From Chitinophaga sp. sic0106 (GTDB lineage: Bacteria; Bacteroidota; Bacteroidia; Chitinophagales; Chitinophagaceae): a stretch of 64,000 nt of DNA. The notes beneath the pieces are model-generated. The model was not told where the DNA came from, did no database searches, and saw only the letters and a list, made by a program, of their open reading frames with translations. The stretch is taken from positions 81,825-145,824 of the forward strand of contig NZ_JAHUWJ010000017.1 in assembly GCF_019219075.1 (NCBI RefSeq), written 5' to 3'. Shown here in pieces: positions 8,458 through 17,817 of this stretch; within the stretch, counting starts at the first letter, position 1, and each line of letters opens with the position of its first letter. A program made the position numbers and the translations under genes.

Positions 8458-9840
8458 TTATACAATTTTCATTGCTACCGGGTCCCAGTGAATAAGTTTT
8501 TTGCTAAAATAACTTTCGTTGGAAAGCAAAGCCGGGCCTGCGGCGCGGAGGCCGAAGGAAGCATCTTCCACCACTGGTTTGCCGGTACGAACGCTGTCGA
8601 AGAAATTGATAAAGTGATCCAACCGCTCATCGTAACCTGCCGGCGCTGCATAGGAGGTAGAACTCCTTTGGGCCTGCGCGGTGGCAGTGCCATATTTTTG
8701 CTGGTATTCCTGCACGTAAGCCTTCTGATTGGCTTCAGAGAAGGTATTAAATGTATCCCAGCCACCATAGCCAGGTGCTTCCGGCAGTTTATGTTTCTTG
8801 ATTTTAAAAGAGTTGCCTTCCAGCTCCATCACCCCATCGGTACCAATCAGGCGGGTATACTCGCTTCCGCCTCCGCCATCGGCGAAGTTTACACGGAGCG
8901 TCATCTGAAACGCTGCGGTGGTAGCGGTAGCCGGATAGTCGAAAATCGCCACTACTACATCCGGTACATCCCTGCCGTCTTTCCATTGTACCAGGTTACC
9001 GGTGGCGTATACACGCTCAGGACCGAGTGAACCGGTAATATAATGCATACCGGAAATCAGGTGTACGAATAAGTCGCCCGGAATGCCGGTACCATAAGCC
9101 TGATAGTTGCGCCAGCGCCAGAAGCGGTTGGCATCATACGGCATTTTAGCGGTATCTTTCAGATAACGGTCGAAGTCTACCGTTTTAGGAGAGGCATCCG
9201 GCGGAATGGAATATTGCCAGGCACCGAGAGCACTGTGGCGATCCATCACTGCTTCCACGATATTGAGCTGCCCTATTTCCCCTGCTTCGTAGCGTTTTTT
9301 AGCTTCTTTGAGGGCCACGCTGCTTACACGCTGACTACCCACCTGAAAAACAGCGTTGGTACGCTTTTGCGCGGCAATCACCTGATGCCCTTCATCGATA
9401 TGTTGTACCATCGGCTTTTCGCAGTATACGGCTTTTCCTGCCTGCATGGCGTCGATGGAAATGGTATCATGCCAGAAGTCGGGCGTAGCCACGATCACCG
9501 CGTCCACGTCTCGGCGCTGCAGTATTTCGCGGTAGTCGCGGGTGGTAAACACCTGGTTACCGAATACTTCCTTTACGCGGGTCAGATGGCCATCGTATAG
9601 ATCGGCCGCAGCTACAAACTCCACACCGGGTGCTTTGAGGGCGCATTTCACATCACCAAAGCCCATGATGCCCATCCCAATGCATGCTATACGGATTTTA
9701 TCATTGGGAGATATTGGTTTTTCCGGTTCTAATAATGTTACTTTTTCCTGTTCACTGGCGAGGGCTGCCAATGGAGCTACACCTAGCAGTGCTGCGGTAC
9801 TTCCCAGGTGTTTGATAAATTTTCTGCGCGATTCAGACAT
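8458..9840 (-). CDS. Gfo/Idh/MocA oxidoreductase with Tat signal
   Basis: 460 residues. The N-terminus SRRKFIKHLGSTAALLGVA carries a twin-arginine signal, implying export with bound NAD(P). The Rossmann fold follows (IRIACIGMGIMGFGDVK, about 48-64), then the EKP motif (YCEKPMVQ) that supplies the catalytic Lys in this family. The C-terminal substrate domain includes GDLFVHLISGMHYITG. Such enzymes in Bacteroidota act mainly on sugars and glycosides; the substrate here is unknown. A second Tat-exported relative is encoded at 52804-54231. The 217-bp gap upstream holds only the sdhB terminator. Confidence 0.9.
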   Translation of the reverse strand: MSESRRKFIKHLGSTAALLGVAPLAALASEQEKVTLLEPEKPISPNDKIRIACIGMGIMGFGDVKCALKAPGVEFVAAADLYDGHLTRVKEVFGNQVFTTRDYREILQRRDVDAVIVATPDFWHDTISIDAMQAGKAVYCEKPMVQHIDEGHQVIAAQKRTNAVFQVGSQRVSSVALKEAKKRYEAGEIGQLNIVEAVMDRHSALGAWQYSIPPDASPKTVDFDRYLKDTAKMPYDANRFWRWRNYQAYGTGIPGDLFVHLISGMHYITGSLGPERVYATGNLVQWKDGRDVPDVVVAIFDYPATATTAAFQMTLRVNFADGGGGSEYTRLIGTDGVMELEGNSFKIKKHKLPEAPGYGGWDTFNTFSEANQKAYVQEYQQKYGTATAQAQRSSTSYAAPAGYDERLDHFINFFDSVRTGKPVVEDASFGLRAAGPALLSNESYFSKKLIHWDPVAMKIV

Positions 9841-9997
9841 AAGGTTTCATTTCGTGGAACACATGATAGTAAATTTTCGGGGGATAATTGGTATTTGCTG
9901 TATGAGTGGTAGAAGGGATGGGGCCTTCGGTGTCATCCGGGGAGGAGCCGCACTGCGCGCCTGTAGACGTAAACTCGCTCACCGGGTCAGGTAACCA

Positions 9998-10031
9998 TAA
10001 AAAAAGTCCTCTCCACGGAGGTGGAGAGGAC
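9998..10031 (-). terminator. Terminator of the succinate dehydrogenase operon
   Basis: A perfect 11-bp stem (10006-10016 with 10021-10031, loop GGAG) is followed on the minus strand by seven T. It lies 26 bp past the sdhB stop. Confidence 0.92.
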
Positions 10032-10057
10032 CTATATTGCATCAGTCAAGTTAAAAA

Positions 10058-10834
10058 TTACTTCTCAGAAGTAAAGCCGGCGTTGATGAACTCGCGGTTC
10101 AGGCGGGCGATATTAGTGAGAGAGATCTCTTTAGGACATTCAGCCTCACAGGCACCAGTGTTGGTACAGCTACCGAAGCCTTCTTTATCCATCTGAGCCA
10201 CCATGTTGAGTGCACGGGTTCTTTTTTCAGGTTGGCCCTGTGGTAACAGTGCCAGCTGAGAAACTTTTGCCGATACGAACAGCATGGCAGAAGAGTTTTT
10301 GCAGGCAGCTACGCAGGCGCCACAACCGATACAGGCAGCAGCGGCGAAAGCCAGGTCAGCTTTATGTTTTTCTATCGGAATATTGTTAGCATCCTGGGCG
10401 TTACCGGTGTTTACGGAAACATAACCACCCGCTTCAATAATACGGTCGAAAGCAGTACGGTCTACTGTCAGATCTTTCAGTACAGGGAATGCACCGGCTC
10501 TCCATGGCTCAACAGTGATAGTATCACCGTCTTTAAAGGCGCGCATGTGCAGCTGGCAGGTAGTAGTACCGTCCCAAGGACCGTGAGCGCGACCATTAAT
10601 ATGCATAGAGCACATACCGCAGATACCTTCGCGGCAGTCATGATCGAAAGCAACAGGTTCTTTCCCTTCGTTGATCAGCTCTTCATTCACCACGTCGAAC
10701 ATTTCCAGGAAAGACATTTCGGAAGAGATGTTTTTAGCCTGCAGTGTTTCGAAATTCCCTTGCGCGTTTTTGTTTTTCTGCCTCCACACTTTAAGTGTGA
10801 GGTTCATGTTATAATGTTCCATATGCTTGGACAA
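10058..10834 (-). CDS. sdhB: Succinate dehydrogenase/fumarate reductase iron-sulfur subunit
   Basis: Carries electrons from the flavin to the membrane quinone site. The N-terminal [2Fe-2S] ligands are Cys67, Cys72, Cys75 and Cys93. The C-terminal ferredoxin part has CIGCGACVAACK (Cys168, 171, 174, 178) and CTNTGACEAECP (Cys223, 229, 233) for the [3Fe-4S] and [4Fe-4S] clusters. The length of 258 residues is somewhat longer than proteobacterial SdhB and typical of the Bacteroidota/epsilon-type enzyme. It is the last gene of sdhCAB, 38 bp after sdhA. Confidence 0.96.
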   Translation of the reverse strand: MSKHMEHYNMNLTLKVWRQKNKNAQGNFETLQAKNISSEMSFLEMFDVVNEELINEGKEPVAFDHDCREGICGMCSMHINGRAHGPWDGTTTCQLHMRAFKDGDTITVEPWRAGAFPVLKDLTVDRTAFDRIIEAGGYVSVNTGNAQDANNIPIEKHKADLAFAAAACIGCGACVAACKNSSAMLFVSAKVSQLALLPQGQPEKRTRALNMVAQMDKEGFGSCTNTGACEAECPKEISLTNIARLNREFINAGFTSEK

Positions 10835-10872
10835 TTATTTGATTATTAAACCTGGCCCTGGGGCCAATTCCC

Positions 10873-12846
10873 TTATTTGTAGCTACGTTGAGTTGGTTTC
10901 ACTTCTTCGAACACCAGTGGTTCTTTATGCAATACGTAATCGCTTGGGCCTTTGTATTCCCATGCTGCTACGTAGCTGAAGTTTTCGTCGTCACGTTTAG
11001 CTTCCCCTTCTTCTGTTTGTGATTCTTCACGGAAGTGGCCACCGCATGATTCGCGACGGTTAAGTGCATCGATACACATGAGTTCTCCCAGTTCGAGGAA
11101 GTCGGCCACGCGGCCAGCTTTTTCCAGCTCAGGGTTGAATTCATTCTCATCGCCGGGGATACGAACATCTTTATAGAATTCGCCACGCAGTACTTTAATT
11201 TCTTCGATGGCTTCTTTCAGACCTTGTTCGTTACGGGCCATACCGCATTTATCCCACATGATTTTGCCGAGCTTTTTGTGGAAGAAGTCAACCGACTTAG
11301 TTCCTTTAATGCTCATCAGTTTGGCGATGTTATCACGTACTTTGCTTTCAGCTTCAGCGAAGGCAGGGTGATCAGTAGGGATTGCCTTGACACGGATTTC
11401 GTCTGCCAGGTAGTTACCGATGGTGTAAGGCAGTACGAAGTAACCATCTGCGAGGCCTTGCATGAGTGCGGAGGCACCGAGGCGGTTAGCACCGTGATCG
11501 GAGAAGTTAGCTTCACCGAGGGAGTACAGACCAGGAACGGTTGTTTGCAGTTCATAGTCAACCCAGAGGCCGCCCATGGTATAGTGAACAGCCGGGTAGA
11601 TACGCATTGGCGTTTCGTAAGGATTTTCGCCGGTAATTTTTGCGTACATATCGAAGAGGTTACCATATTTCTCAGCAACCACTTCTTTACCCAGTTTAAT
11701 GATTTCTTCTTTGGATACACCGTGCATCTGGCGTTTGTTTGCTTCGATGCTGCCGTAACGTTCAATTGCTGCGGCGAAGTCGAGGTACACTGCCTGTTTG
11801 GAAGTACCAACACCGTAGCCGGCATCGCATCTTTCTTTAGCAGCGCGGGAGGCCACGTCGCGAGGTACGAGGTTACCGAATGCAGGGTAACGGCGTTCCA
11901 GGTAGTAGTCTCTTTCGTCTTCAGGGATATCGCTGGATTTGCGGTTATCGTCTTTTTTCTTTGGTACCCAGATACGACCGTCGTTACGCAGTGATTCTGA
12001 CATGAGGGTCAGTTTCGACTGGTGATCACCGGAAACCGGGATACAGGTAGGGTGGATCTGTGTGAAGCAAGGGTTAGCGAAGTAAGCACCTGTTTGGGTT
12101 GCTTTCCAGGCGGCGGTTACGTTAGAACCCATTGCGTTGGTAGACAGGAAGAATACGTTACCATAACCACCGGAGCAGATCAGTACGGCGTGGCCAAAGT
12201 GGCGCTCCAGCTGACCGGTGATGAGGTTACGTGCGATGATACCACGTGCTTTACCATCGATTTTTACGATGTCGAGCATTTCGTGACGGGAGTACTGGGT
12301 AACGTTACCCAGGGCTACCTGACGCTCCAGTGCAGAGTAAGCACCGAGGAGCAGCTGCTGACCGGTTTGACCCGCAGCGTAGAAAGTACGTTGTACCTGT
12401 GTACCACCGAAAGAACGGTTAGACAGCAGACCACCGTATTCGCGGGCAAAGGGAACACCCTGTGCCACACATTGGTCGATGATGTTGCCGCTCACTTCAG
12501 CCAGACGGTGTACGTTGGCTTCGCGGGAACGGTAGTCACCACCTTTTACCGTATCATAAAACAGACGGTAAACAGAGTCACCATCGTTCTGGTAGTTTTT
12601 AGCAGCATTGATACCACCCTGCGCAGCAATACTGTGCGCACGGCGTGGGCTATCCTGAAAGCAGAATGCTTTAACCTTGTATCCCAGTTCACCTAATGAA
12701 GCCGCTGCTGAAGCACCAGCCAAACCAGTACCAATAACAATAATTTCAAGATTACGTTTATTGGCAGGGTTTACCAGCTTACAATGTCCTTTATAATCTT
12801 CCCATTTAGTATTTAATGGGCCTGCAGGAATTTTTGCGTTCAACAT
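10873..12846 (-). CDS. sdhA: Succinate dehydrogenase/fumarate reductase flavoprotein subunit
   Basis: The catalytic subunit oxidises succinate to fumarate with covalent FAD. The dinucleotide fold is IIVIGTGLAGASAAASLGEL (about 35-54). The FAD-attachment His lies in RRAHSIAAQGGINAA. Active-site and C-terminal landmarks include HPTCIP, HYTMGGLWVD and HGANRLGASALMQGL. Length 657 residues. The stop precedes sdhB by 38 bp and the start follows sdhC by 19 bp, so the three form one transcript. Confidence 0.97.
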   Translation of the reverse strand: MLNAKIPAGPLNTKWEDYKGHCKLVNPANKRNLEIIVIGTGLAGASAAASLGELGYKVKAFCFQDSPRRAHSIAAQGGINAAKNYQNDGDSVYRLFYDTVKGGDYRSREANVHRLAEVSGNIIDQCVAQGVPFAREYGGLLSNRSFGGTQVQRTFYAAGQTGQQLLLGAYSALERQVALGNVTQYSRHEMLDIVKIDGKARGIIARNLITGQLERHFGHAVLICSGGYGNVFFLSTNAMGSNVTAAWKATQTGAYFANPCFTQIHPTCIPVSGDHQSKLTLMSESLRNDGRIWVPKKKDDNRKSSDIPEDERDYYLERRYPAFGNLVPRDVASRAAKERCDAGYGVGTSKQAVYLDFAAAIERYGSIEANKRQMHGVSKEEIIKLGKEVVAEKYGNLFDMYAKITGENPYETPMRIYPAVHYTMGGLWVDYELQTTVPGLYSLGEANFSDHGANRLGASALMQGLADGYFVLPYTIGNYLADEIRVKAIPTDHPAFAEAESKVRDNIAKLMSIKGTKSVDFFHKKLGKIMWDKCGMARNEQGLKEAIEEIKVLRGEFYKDVRIPGDENEFNPELEKAGRVADFLELGELMCIDALNRRESCGGHFREESQTEEGEAKRDDENFSYVAAWEYKGPSDYVLHKEPLVFEEVKPTQRSYK

Positions 12847-12865
12847 ATATCCTAACTTTTCAGAA

Positions 12866-13552
12866 TTATTTATTTAAATAGATCACAACGGGAATGGCAG
12901 CGAAGCCAATAGGGATGGCAACAGCAAAGAGCCAGATACCAATGAAATTGATCAATCCGTTGTATTTGGAATGGTTTAAGCCAAATGTCTGGAAAGCGCT
13001 CTTGAACCCATGCACCAGGTGGAAAGACAACGCAGCCATACCGACTACATAAAGAACTACCCACAGTGGATTTTGGAAAAGTGCGTAAGTAACGCTGTAC
13101 AGATCTTTGATTGGCTCAGAAACGCCTTCGTAGGATTGGGTAGGCATTTCAGAATAGTGGAATGGCGCCCATAACTGTGCGAGATGCACAACGATAAAGA
13201 TTAAGAGGATGCTTCCCATGATAGCCATTTGACGGCTGTACCAGGAGGAAGTCTGGTTACCAGGATTCACCTGGTATTTAACCGGGCGGGCAGCGCGGTT
13301 GCTGATAGTGAGCTGCAGTGCAACAAATGCATGCAATAAGATCACAATTTTCAAGCCCCAGGCGAGGAACTGAATCAGGCTGTTGTGACCCATAAACTGA
13401 GCGTAAGTGTTAAAAGCCTTACCTCCGTCTTTGTACAACAGCTGCAGGTTTCCGGCAAGATGCACGAGTACGAAACTGCAAAGAAAAAAGCCGGTAGCGC
13501 CTACCAATAACTTTTTACCGATAGAGGTATTAAAGAACTGTGACCACTTCAT
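12866..13552 (-). CDS. sdhC: Succinate dehydrogenase cytochrome b subunit (single chain)
   Basis: A 228-residue membrane anchor with five hydrophobic helices and several helix-borne His residues suited to di-heme binding, as in the b558-type single-subunit anchors of Bacillus, Wolinella and Bacteroidota. It begins MKWSQFFNTSIGKKLLVGATGFFL. An in-frame start at 13633 would add 27 residues and would overlap the promoter at 13604-13634, so ATG 13552 is chosen. It is the first gene of sdhCAB. Confidence 0.94.
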   Translation of the reverse strand: MKWSQFFNTSIGKKLLVGATGFFLCSFVLVHLAGNLQLLYKDGGKAFNTYAQFMGHNSLIQFLAWGLKIVILLHAFVALQLTISNRAARPVKYQVNPGNQTSSWYSRQMAIMGSILLIFIVVHLAQLWAPFHYSEMPTQSYEGVSEPIKDLYSVTYALFQNPLWVVLYVVGMAALSFHLVHGFKSAFQTFGLNHSKYNGLINFIGIWLFAVAIPIGFAAIPVVIYLNK

Positions 13553-13603
13553 AAGTAAAAATCTAAGCTTCCTAGTATTAAAATAAGTTGTTGAAATGTC
13601 GGG

Positions 13604-13634
13604 CAAATTTAACGCAGGAAAAATTAAAACCAAA
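13604..13634 (-). promoter_or_regulatory. Promoter of sdhCAB
   Basis: On the minus strand, TTTG (13631-13634), 19 nt, then TAAATTTG (13604-13611). This is an exact match to the Bacteroidota -33/-7 pattern and lies about 50 bp before the sdhC ATG. Confidence 0.8.
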
Positions 13635-13653
13635 TGATATTTATCAGTAAACG

Positions 13654-14217
13654 TTATTCCAGACGTTTCAACATGACGTTATCAATCATATTAAACAAGT
13701 GAACTGGTTGGTAGGTTCGCCACTTCTCATCCTCCAATAAATGCACATAATTGTAAAGGCGTGCCTTTTCAAATTCCTGACGGGTCTGCACGGGCATATT
13801 GAGGGCTACAATCCAACCTCCGTCGTCTTTTATGTCGTCCCACCACTCCTCATAATAACAGTCATCAGAGGAATGAAAGTTCATTACATTTTCGGCGATC
13901 AGTATAAATTTCCGGATACCTTCGGCAATCATGAGATCGATTACCTCCCGCTTGAGGGTCATAATATCATTGTCCAGGGTATCGTTCCACTCTCCCAGCA
14001 GTTCGATGATGGCAAAGCCGAACTGGTAATCGGCATATAGGACCTTCATATAGAGGTTCCTGGACCCGAACTCGTCCCATTGCGGGTGTACGTAATAGTT
14101 ATATACAGTATTGGAATACTCGAACTCGCTGTATTCCCGGCCATAGAAGGGTGATAATTCGTCCTCTTCCGCCGCATACAGGTGGCGCCAGTTATAGTAT
14201 GGTTCGATGTCGTGCAT
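13654..14217 (-). CDS. Conserved-looking soluble protein of unknown function
   Basis: 187 residues, strongly acidic and Tyr/Trp-rich (YYNWRHLYAAEEDEL, DDCYYEEWWDDIKDDGGW), with no signal or membrane segment. The middle (about 60-110) looks like an alpha/beta fold (VLYADYQFGFAIIELLG, KFILIAENVMNF). No family is recognised. It lies 29 bp downstream of murQ on the same strand and is probably the third gene of that operon, but nothing in it points to cell-wall recycling. Confidence 0.75.
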   Translation of the reverse strand: MHDIEPYYNWRHLYAAEEDELSPFYGREYSEFEYSNTVYNYYVHPQWDEFGSRNLYMKVLYADYQFGFAIIELLGEWNDTLDNDIMTLKREVIDLMIAEGIRKFILIAENVMNFHSSDDCYYEEWWDDIKDDGGWIVALNMPVQTRQEFEKARLYNYVHLLEDEKWRTYQPVHLFNMIDNVMLKRLE

Positions 14218-14246
14218 AGCAGGTCATTAAAACAAAATCAGTATTA

Positions 14247-15065
14247 TCAGGCCTTTTCGTAGGCTTCCACGGCTTTTTTTACACTGCCGGCCTTCAGCAG
14301 TAACCGTTGTGCTTCTTCATAATCGGTGAGCGACAGCTGCTGCATAAGCATTTTCACACCGCGGTCTACCAGCTTGTCATTACTAAGCTGCATATTCACC
14401 ATTTTATTATCCTCTACCCTTCCGAGCTGTATCATCACGGCGGTGGAGATCATATTCAGTACAAGTTTCTGTGCGGTACCACTTTTCATGCGGGTGCTAC
14501 CGGTCACAAACTCCGGCCCTACCACTACTTCCACTGGGAAGTCGGCCGCAGCGGAGATAGGCGTTTCCGGGTTACAGCTGATGCTACCGGTGGTAATACC
14601 GTGTTTGCGGCATTTTTCCAGGGCGCCGATCACATAGGGAGTGGTGCCACTGGCGGCGATACCGATTACCACGTCTTTATCGGTAACCCCAAATTCCTGG
14701 AGGTCTTTCCAGCCCTGCTCCTTATTATCTTCGGCAAACTCCACTGCCTTGCGGATGGCGGCATCGCCACCGGCGATAATCCCGATCACCAGACCATGAG
14801 GTACGCCAAATGTGGGTGGGCATTCGGAAGCGTCCACAATACCCAGGCGCCCGCTGGTACCCGCACCCATATAAAATAACCGGCCACCGGCCAGCATTCT
14901 GTCTGCAATCACTGCCACCAGCTTTTCGATCTGCGGAATGGCCTTTGCCACTGCCAGGGGAACTGTCTGATCCTCTTTATTAATATTAATCAGCAACTCC
15001 TGTATGCTCATTTTTTCCAGGTGATGGTAGTGAGATTCCTGTTCAGTAACTTTTTCGAATGCCAT
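14247..15065 (-). CDS. murQ: N-acetylmuramic acid 6-phosphate etherase
   Basis: Cleaves the lactyl ether of MurNAc-6-phosphate to give GlcNAc-6-phosphate in peptidoglycan recycling. A SIS-domain protein of 272 residues with the family signature GAGTSGRLGIVDASECPPTFG split over about residues 67-87, and GSTRMKSGTAQKLVLNM further on. It is slightly shorter than the E. coli enzyme (about 298). It lies 20 bp downstream of a BadF/NAGK-type kinase gene, a pairing that fits recycling of amino sugars. Confidence 0.95.
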   Translation of the reverse strand: MAFEKVTEQESHYHHLEKMSIQELLININKEDQTVPLAVAKAIPQIEKLVAVIADRMLAGGRLFYMGAGTSGRLGIVDASECPPTFGVPHGLVIGIIAGGDAAIRKAVEFAEDNKEQGWKDLQEFGVTDKDVVIGIAASGTTPYVIGALEKCRKHGITTGSISCNPETPISAAADFPVEVVVGPEFVTGSTRMKSGTAQKLVLNMISTAVMIQLGRVEDNKMVNMQLSNDKLVDRGVKMLMQQLSLTDYEEAQRLLLKAGSVKKAVEAYEKA

Positions 15066-15085
15066 ATATGTTGTTTGAGATATAA

Positions 15086-15934
15086 TTAATGATGAAATTC
15101 AATCAGCCCTTCCATGGGGGTGCGCATAACCCTGCCCATCGGCAGTTCATACAGCTCGCATAGCTCCTTCAGTATATCACGGAAGTTCCAGGCTACCCCT
15201 CCTACAAAATGCAGGGAGGTGGTCCAGCTCTCGCGGTACTTATATATATGATTAAAGAAGAAGTCGTTGAGCCCATCCTCCAGGATATTTTCTACCATGT
15301 AGTGCTGGCGGTTTTCTGACAAGAAAGAGGCAAACCCGGCCAGGTAACGGTTAGCCAGGGGCTTACGGTATACATTCTCCAGGATTTCATCCTTATTGGT
15401 ATTGTATTTCTCGTCGAAACGCATGCGCAGCTCTTCATCAAAGGTATTGTACAGGTAGTACTGCAGCACCTTTCTCCCAAGATAAGCACCACTCCCTTCA
15501 TCTCCAAGTACATATCCGAGGCCCGGATTGTTCTTGATAATGCCATTTCCATCGTAATAACAGCTGTTGGAACCGGTGCCGAGGATGCTGGCAATGCCAG
15601 GCCCGCGGCCACATAATGCCCTTGCGGCGCCCATCAGATCGTGGTCTACCTCTATATAACTGTCGGGCCATACGATTTTCAGAGCTTCGGTTACCCCTGC
15701 GATATTCTTAGGTTGTGATAACCCTGTACCATAGAAATAAATTTCATCTATATGTATATTAGCAGGTAACTGCGGGATGAGTTCCTGACGGAATATCTGT
15801 ACAATCTGTTCAACAGTTTGAAAGTAAGGACTTATGCCCTGTGTTCTGTAGGGTCCGGGGGCGGCAGCACCGAGGAGGCCCCATTCAGCCTTTGTAGATC
15901 CGCTGTCAGCTATCAGCTTTATTTTTCCAGGCAT
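15086..15934 (-). CDS. BadF/BadG-type amino-sugar kinase (GlcNAc kinase-like)
   Basis: 282 residues of the ASKHA (actin/hexokinase) fold. The phosphate-1 loop is LIADSGSTKAEWGLL (7-21), and the glycine-rich GIASILGTGSNSCYYDG motif and LGDEGSGAYLGRK are typical of the N-acetylglucosamine kinase branch of BadF/BadG/BcrA ATPases. It probably phosphorylates GlcNAc or MurNAc. Its position directly before murQ supports an amino-sugar substrate. It is divergent from the S41 peptidase at 16093. Confidence 0.88.
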   Translation of the reverse strand: MPGKIKLIADSGSTKAEWGLLGAAAPGPYRTQGISPYFQTVEQIVQIFRQELIPQLPANIHIDEIYFYGTGLSQPKNIAGVTEALKIVWPDSYIEVDHDLMGAARALCGRGPGIASILGTGSNSCYYDGNGIIKNNPGLGYVLGDEGSGAYLGRKVLQYYLYNTFDEELRMRFDEKYNTNKDEILENVYRKPLANRYLAGFASFLSENRQHYMVENILEDGLNDFFFNHIYKYRESWTTSLHFVGGVAWNFRDILKELCELYELPMGRVMRTPMEGLIEFHH

Positions 15935-15987
15935 GTCCGTTTATTTATCAATTTAAAGAATCGTAAAAGTTTGCACCCGAATTATGC

Positions 15988-15995
15988 TATTTTTG
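15988..15995 (+). promoter_or_regulatory. Candidate -7 element upstream of the S41 peptidase
   Basis: TATTTTTG matches TAnnTTTG, but the nearest TTTG upstream is only 14 nt away instead of about 19-20. It lies about 98 bp before the ATG. Confidence 0.35.
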
Positions 15996-16092
15996 TCACA
16001 ATTTAAACAAAAGCGTTCCATAAAAACAAATAGGGCGCTGGAAGTTTAGGTTGTAAGATTGGTCATAAATTTAGCGGGATAATAATCAAAAT

Positions 16093-17697
16093 ATGTCTAA
16101 CAGGAAGCTGAATGTTTTTTTACCCATATTAATGGCAGTGGTGCTGGCGCTGGGAATGTTTCTGGGCCACAAGATGCCAGGTTCCAACACCGGCAGTAAT
16201 ACAATATTCTTTGCCAAAGCCAACAGAGGTCCCCTGCAGGAAGTACTGGATCTCATAAAAATGAAATATGTAGACACCATTAATACGGATGATCTTCAGC
16301 AGGAGGCCATAGAGGGCATGCTTATGCACCTGGACCCTCACTCGGTTTATATTCCCCCTTCGCAGCTGCAGCAGGTAAACGAAGACCTGGAAGGCAACTT
16401 TGAAGGTATCGGCGTAGAGTTTAACATCACGGCGGATACGGTTAATGTAGTAGCTGTAATCAGTGGCGGTCCGTCTGAGGCAGCTGGTTTGCAAACGGGA
16501 GATAAAATCCTGAAGGTGGGCGATAGTACCGTTGCCGGCAACAATATCACTACAGAAAAAATCCGCAAGCTCCTCCGCGGGCCGAAAGATTCGGAAGTAA
16601 CCACTACCCTGCTCCGTAATGGTAAACAAATCACGGCTAAAATCAAACGTGGCCTCATTCCTATATATAGCGTAGATGCCAGCTACATGATAGCGCCGGC
16701 AGTAGGTTATATCAAAATCAGCAAATTTTCCGCCACCACCTACGATGAATTTATGAATGCCATGCGCAAATTACAACGCGCCGGCATGCAAAAGCTTATC
16801 ATCGACGTACGGCAGAACCCGGGCGGATTTATGGACGCCGCTACCCGCATCCTGGATGAACTGCTGGACGAGCCTAAGCTGCTGGTGTACACCAAAGGAA
16901 AAGACTTCCCTAAGGCCGAATTCAAAACCAAGCGCCCGGGCATGTTTGAAAAAGGCGCCCTCGCCATCCTCACGGACGAAGGCTCTGCCTCTGCCAGTGA
17001 AATCGTTGCCGGTGCCATACAGGACTGGGATCGTGGCACCATTATCGGCCGCCGCACCTTTGGTAAGGGACTTGTACAGGAACAATATGACCTGGATAAC
17101 GGCGGTGCATTACGCCTCACCGTTGCCCGGTACTACATACCATCTAACCGTAGTATCCAGAAACCTTACGGTAACGGCCATGCTGCCTATGATGATGACA
17201 TCACCGAACGCTTTACGCATGGCGAACTGGTGAATAAAGACAGTATTCGTATAACCGATACCGTACCTTATAAAACGCATAGCGGCCGGCGTGTATACGG
17301 TGGCGGTGGTATCACCCCGGATATCTTTGTGCCATTCGATACCTCCCGTTTCTCCACCACCCTGATGGCGATTTACACCCGGAATACCTTCAGCAACTTT
17401 GCTTACCAGTATTTCACCAGCCACAAGGATGCGTTCAAACAATATAAAGACGCACAGGATTTTACGAATAAATTCCAGACCACGCCCGACATTTTTAATG
17501 AGTTCAAGGCATTTGCCAAAACAGACAGCATTCCTGGCATGGATAAGATCAGCGCCAAGGATGAAGCAGAGATCAAGTCAAGGATTAAAGCGCTGATGGC
17601 GCGGCAGCTGTACAGAACAGAAGGGTTCTATGAAACGATCAATACAACTGATCCGGTAGTGAAGAAAGCGCTGGAAACGTTGGAGACAGAGAAATAA
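16093..17697 (+). CDS. S41 carboxy-terminal processing protease (CtpA type)
   Basis: 534 residues anchored by one N-terminal membrane segment (about 8-25). A PDZ domain follows (about 100-185, with GGPSEAAGLQTGDKIL), then the protease core with the Ser/Lys dyad: Ser300 in DEGSASASE and Lys325 in RTFGKGLVQ, 25 residues apart as in E. coli Prc. It likely trims or degrades envelope proteins from their C-termini. A second S41 protease lies across the repeat region on the opposite strand (18565-20682), so the two genes converge. Confidence 0.94.
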   Translation: MSNRKLNVFLPILMAVVLALGMFLGHKMPGSNTGSNTIFFAKANRGPLQEVLDLIKMKYVDTINTDDLQQEAIEGMLMHLDPHSVYIPPSQLQQVNEDLEGNFEGIGVEFNITADTVNVVAVISGGPSEAAGLQTGDKILKVGDSTVAGNNITTEKIRKLLRGPKDSEVTTTLLRNGKQITAKIKRGLIPIYSVDASYMIAPAVGYIKISKFSATTYDEFMNAMRKLQRAGMQKLIIDVRQNPGGFMDAATRILDELLDEPKLLVYTKGKDFPKAEFKTKRPGMFEKGALAILTDEGSASASEIVAGAIQDWDRGTIIGRRTFGKGLVQEQYDLDNGGALRLTVARYYIPSNRSIQKPYGNGHAAYDDDITERFTHGELVNKDSIRITDTVPYKTHSGRRVYGGGGITPDIFVPFDTSRFSTTLMAIYTRNTFSNFAYQYFTSHKDAFKQYKDAQDFTNKFQTTPDIFNEFKAFAKTDSIPGMDKISAKDEAEIKSRIKALMARQLYRTEGFYETINTTDPVVKKALETLETEK

Positions 17698-17719
17698 TAG
17701 TTATACTATATTTTATAGG

Positions 17720-17752
17720 CCCCGGGACTTGTAGTTCCGGGGTTTTGTTTTT
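17720..17752 (+). terminator. Terminator of the CtpA-type gene
   Basis: A 9-bp stem (17720-17728 with 17734-17742, one G-U) is followed by TTTTGTTTTTT. Confidence 0.88.
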
Positions 17753-17775
17753 TAGGGAGATGTTAGCGAAGTTTT

Positions 17776-17800
17776 CAACCGGGACCTTCGGTCCCGGTTG
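17776..17800. repeat. 11-bp hairpin before the tandem array
   Basis: CAACCGGGACC and GGTCCCGGTTG pair perfectly around TTC. No T-run follows, so it is not an obvious terminator. It leads directly into the G-rich start of the 64-bp repeats. Confidence 0.75.
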
Positions 17801-17817
17801 GGGGGAGGGCCCTGCGG

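Noticed and set aside
9833..10042. 69-codon minus-strand frame between sdhB and the oxidoreductase gene
   Set aside because: It crosses the sdh terminator hairpin and has no recognisable protein features.
11224..11994. 256-codon frame antisense to sdhA
   Set aside because: Shadow of a fully conserved flavoprotein gene.
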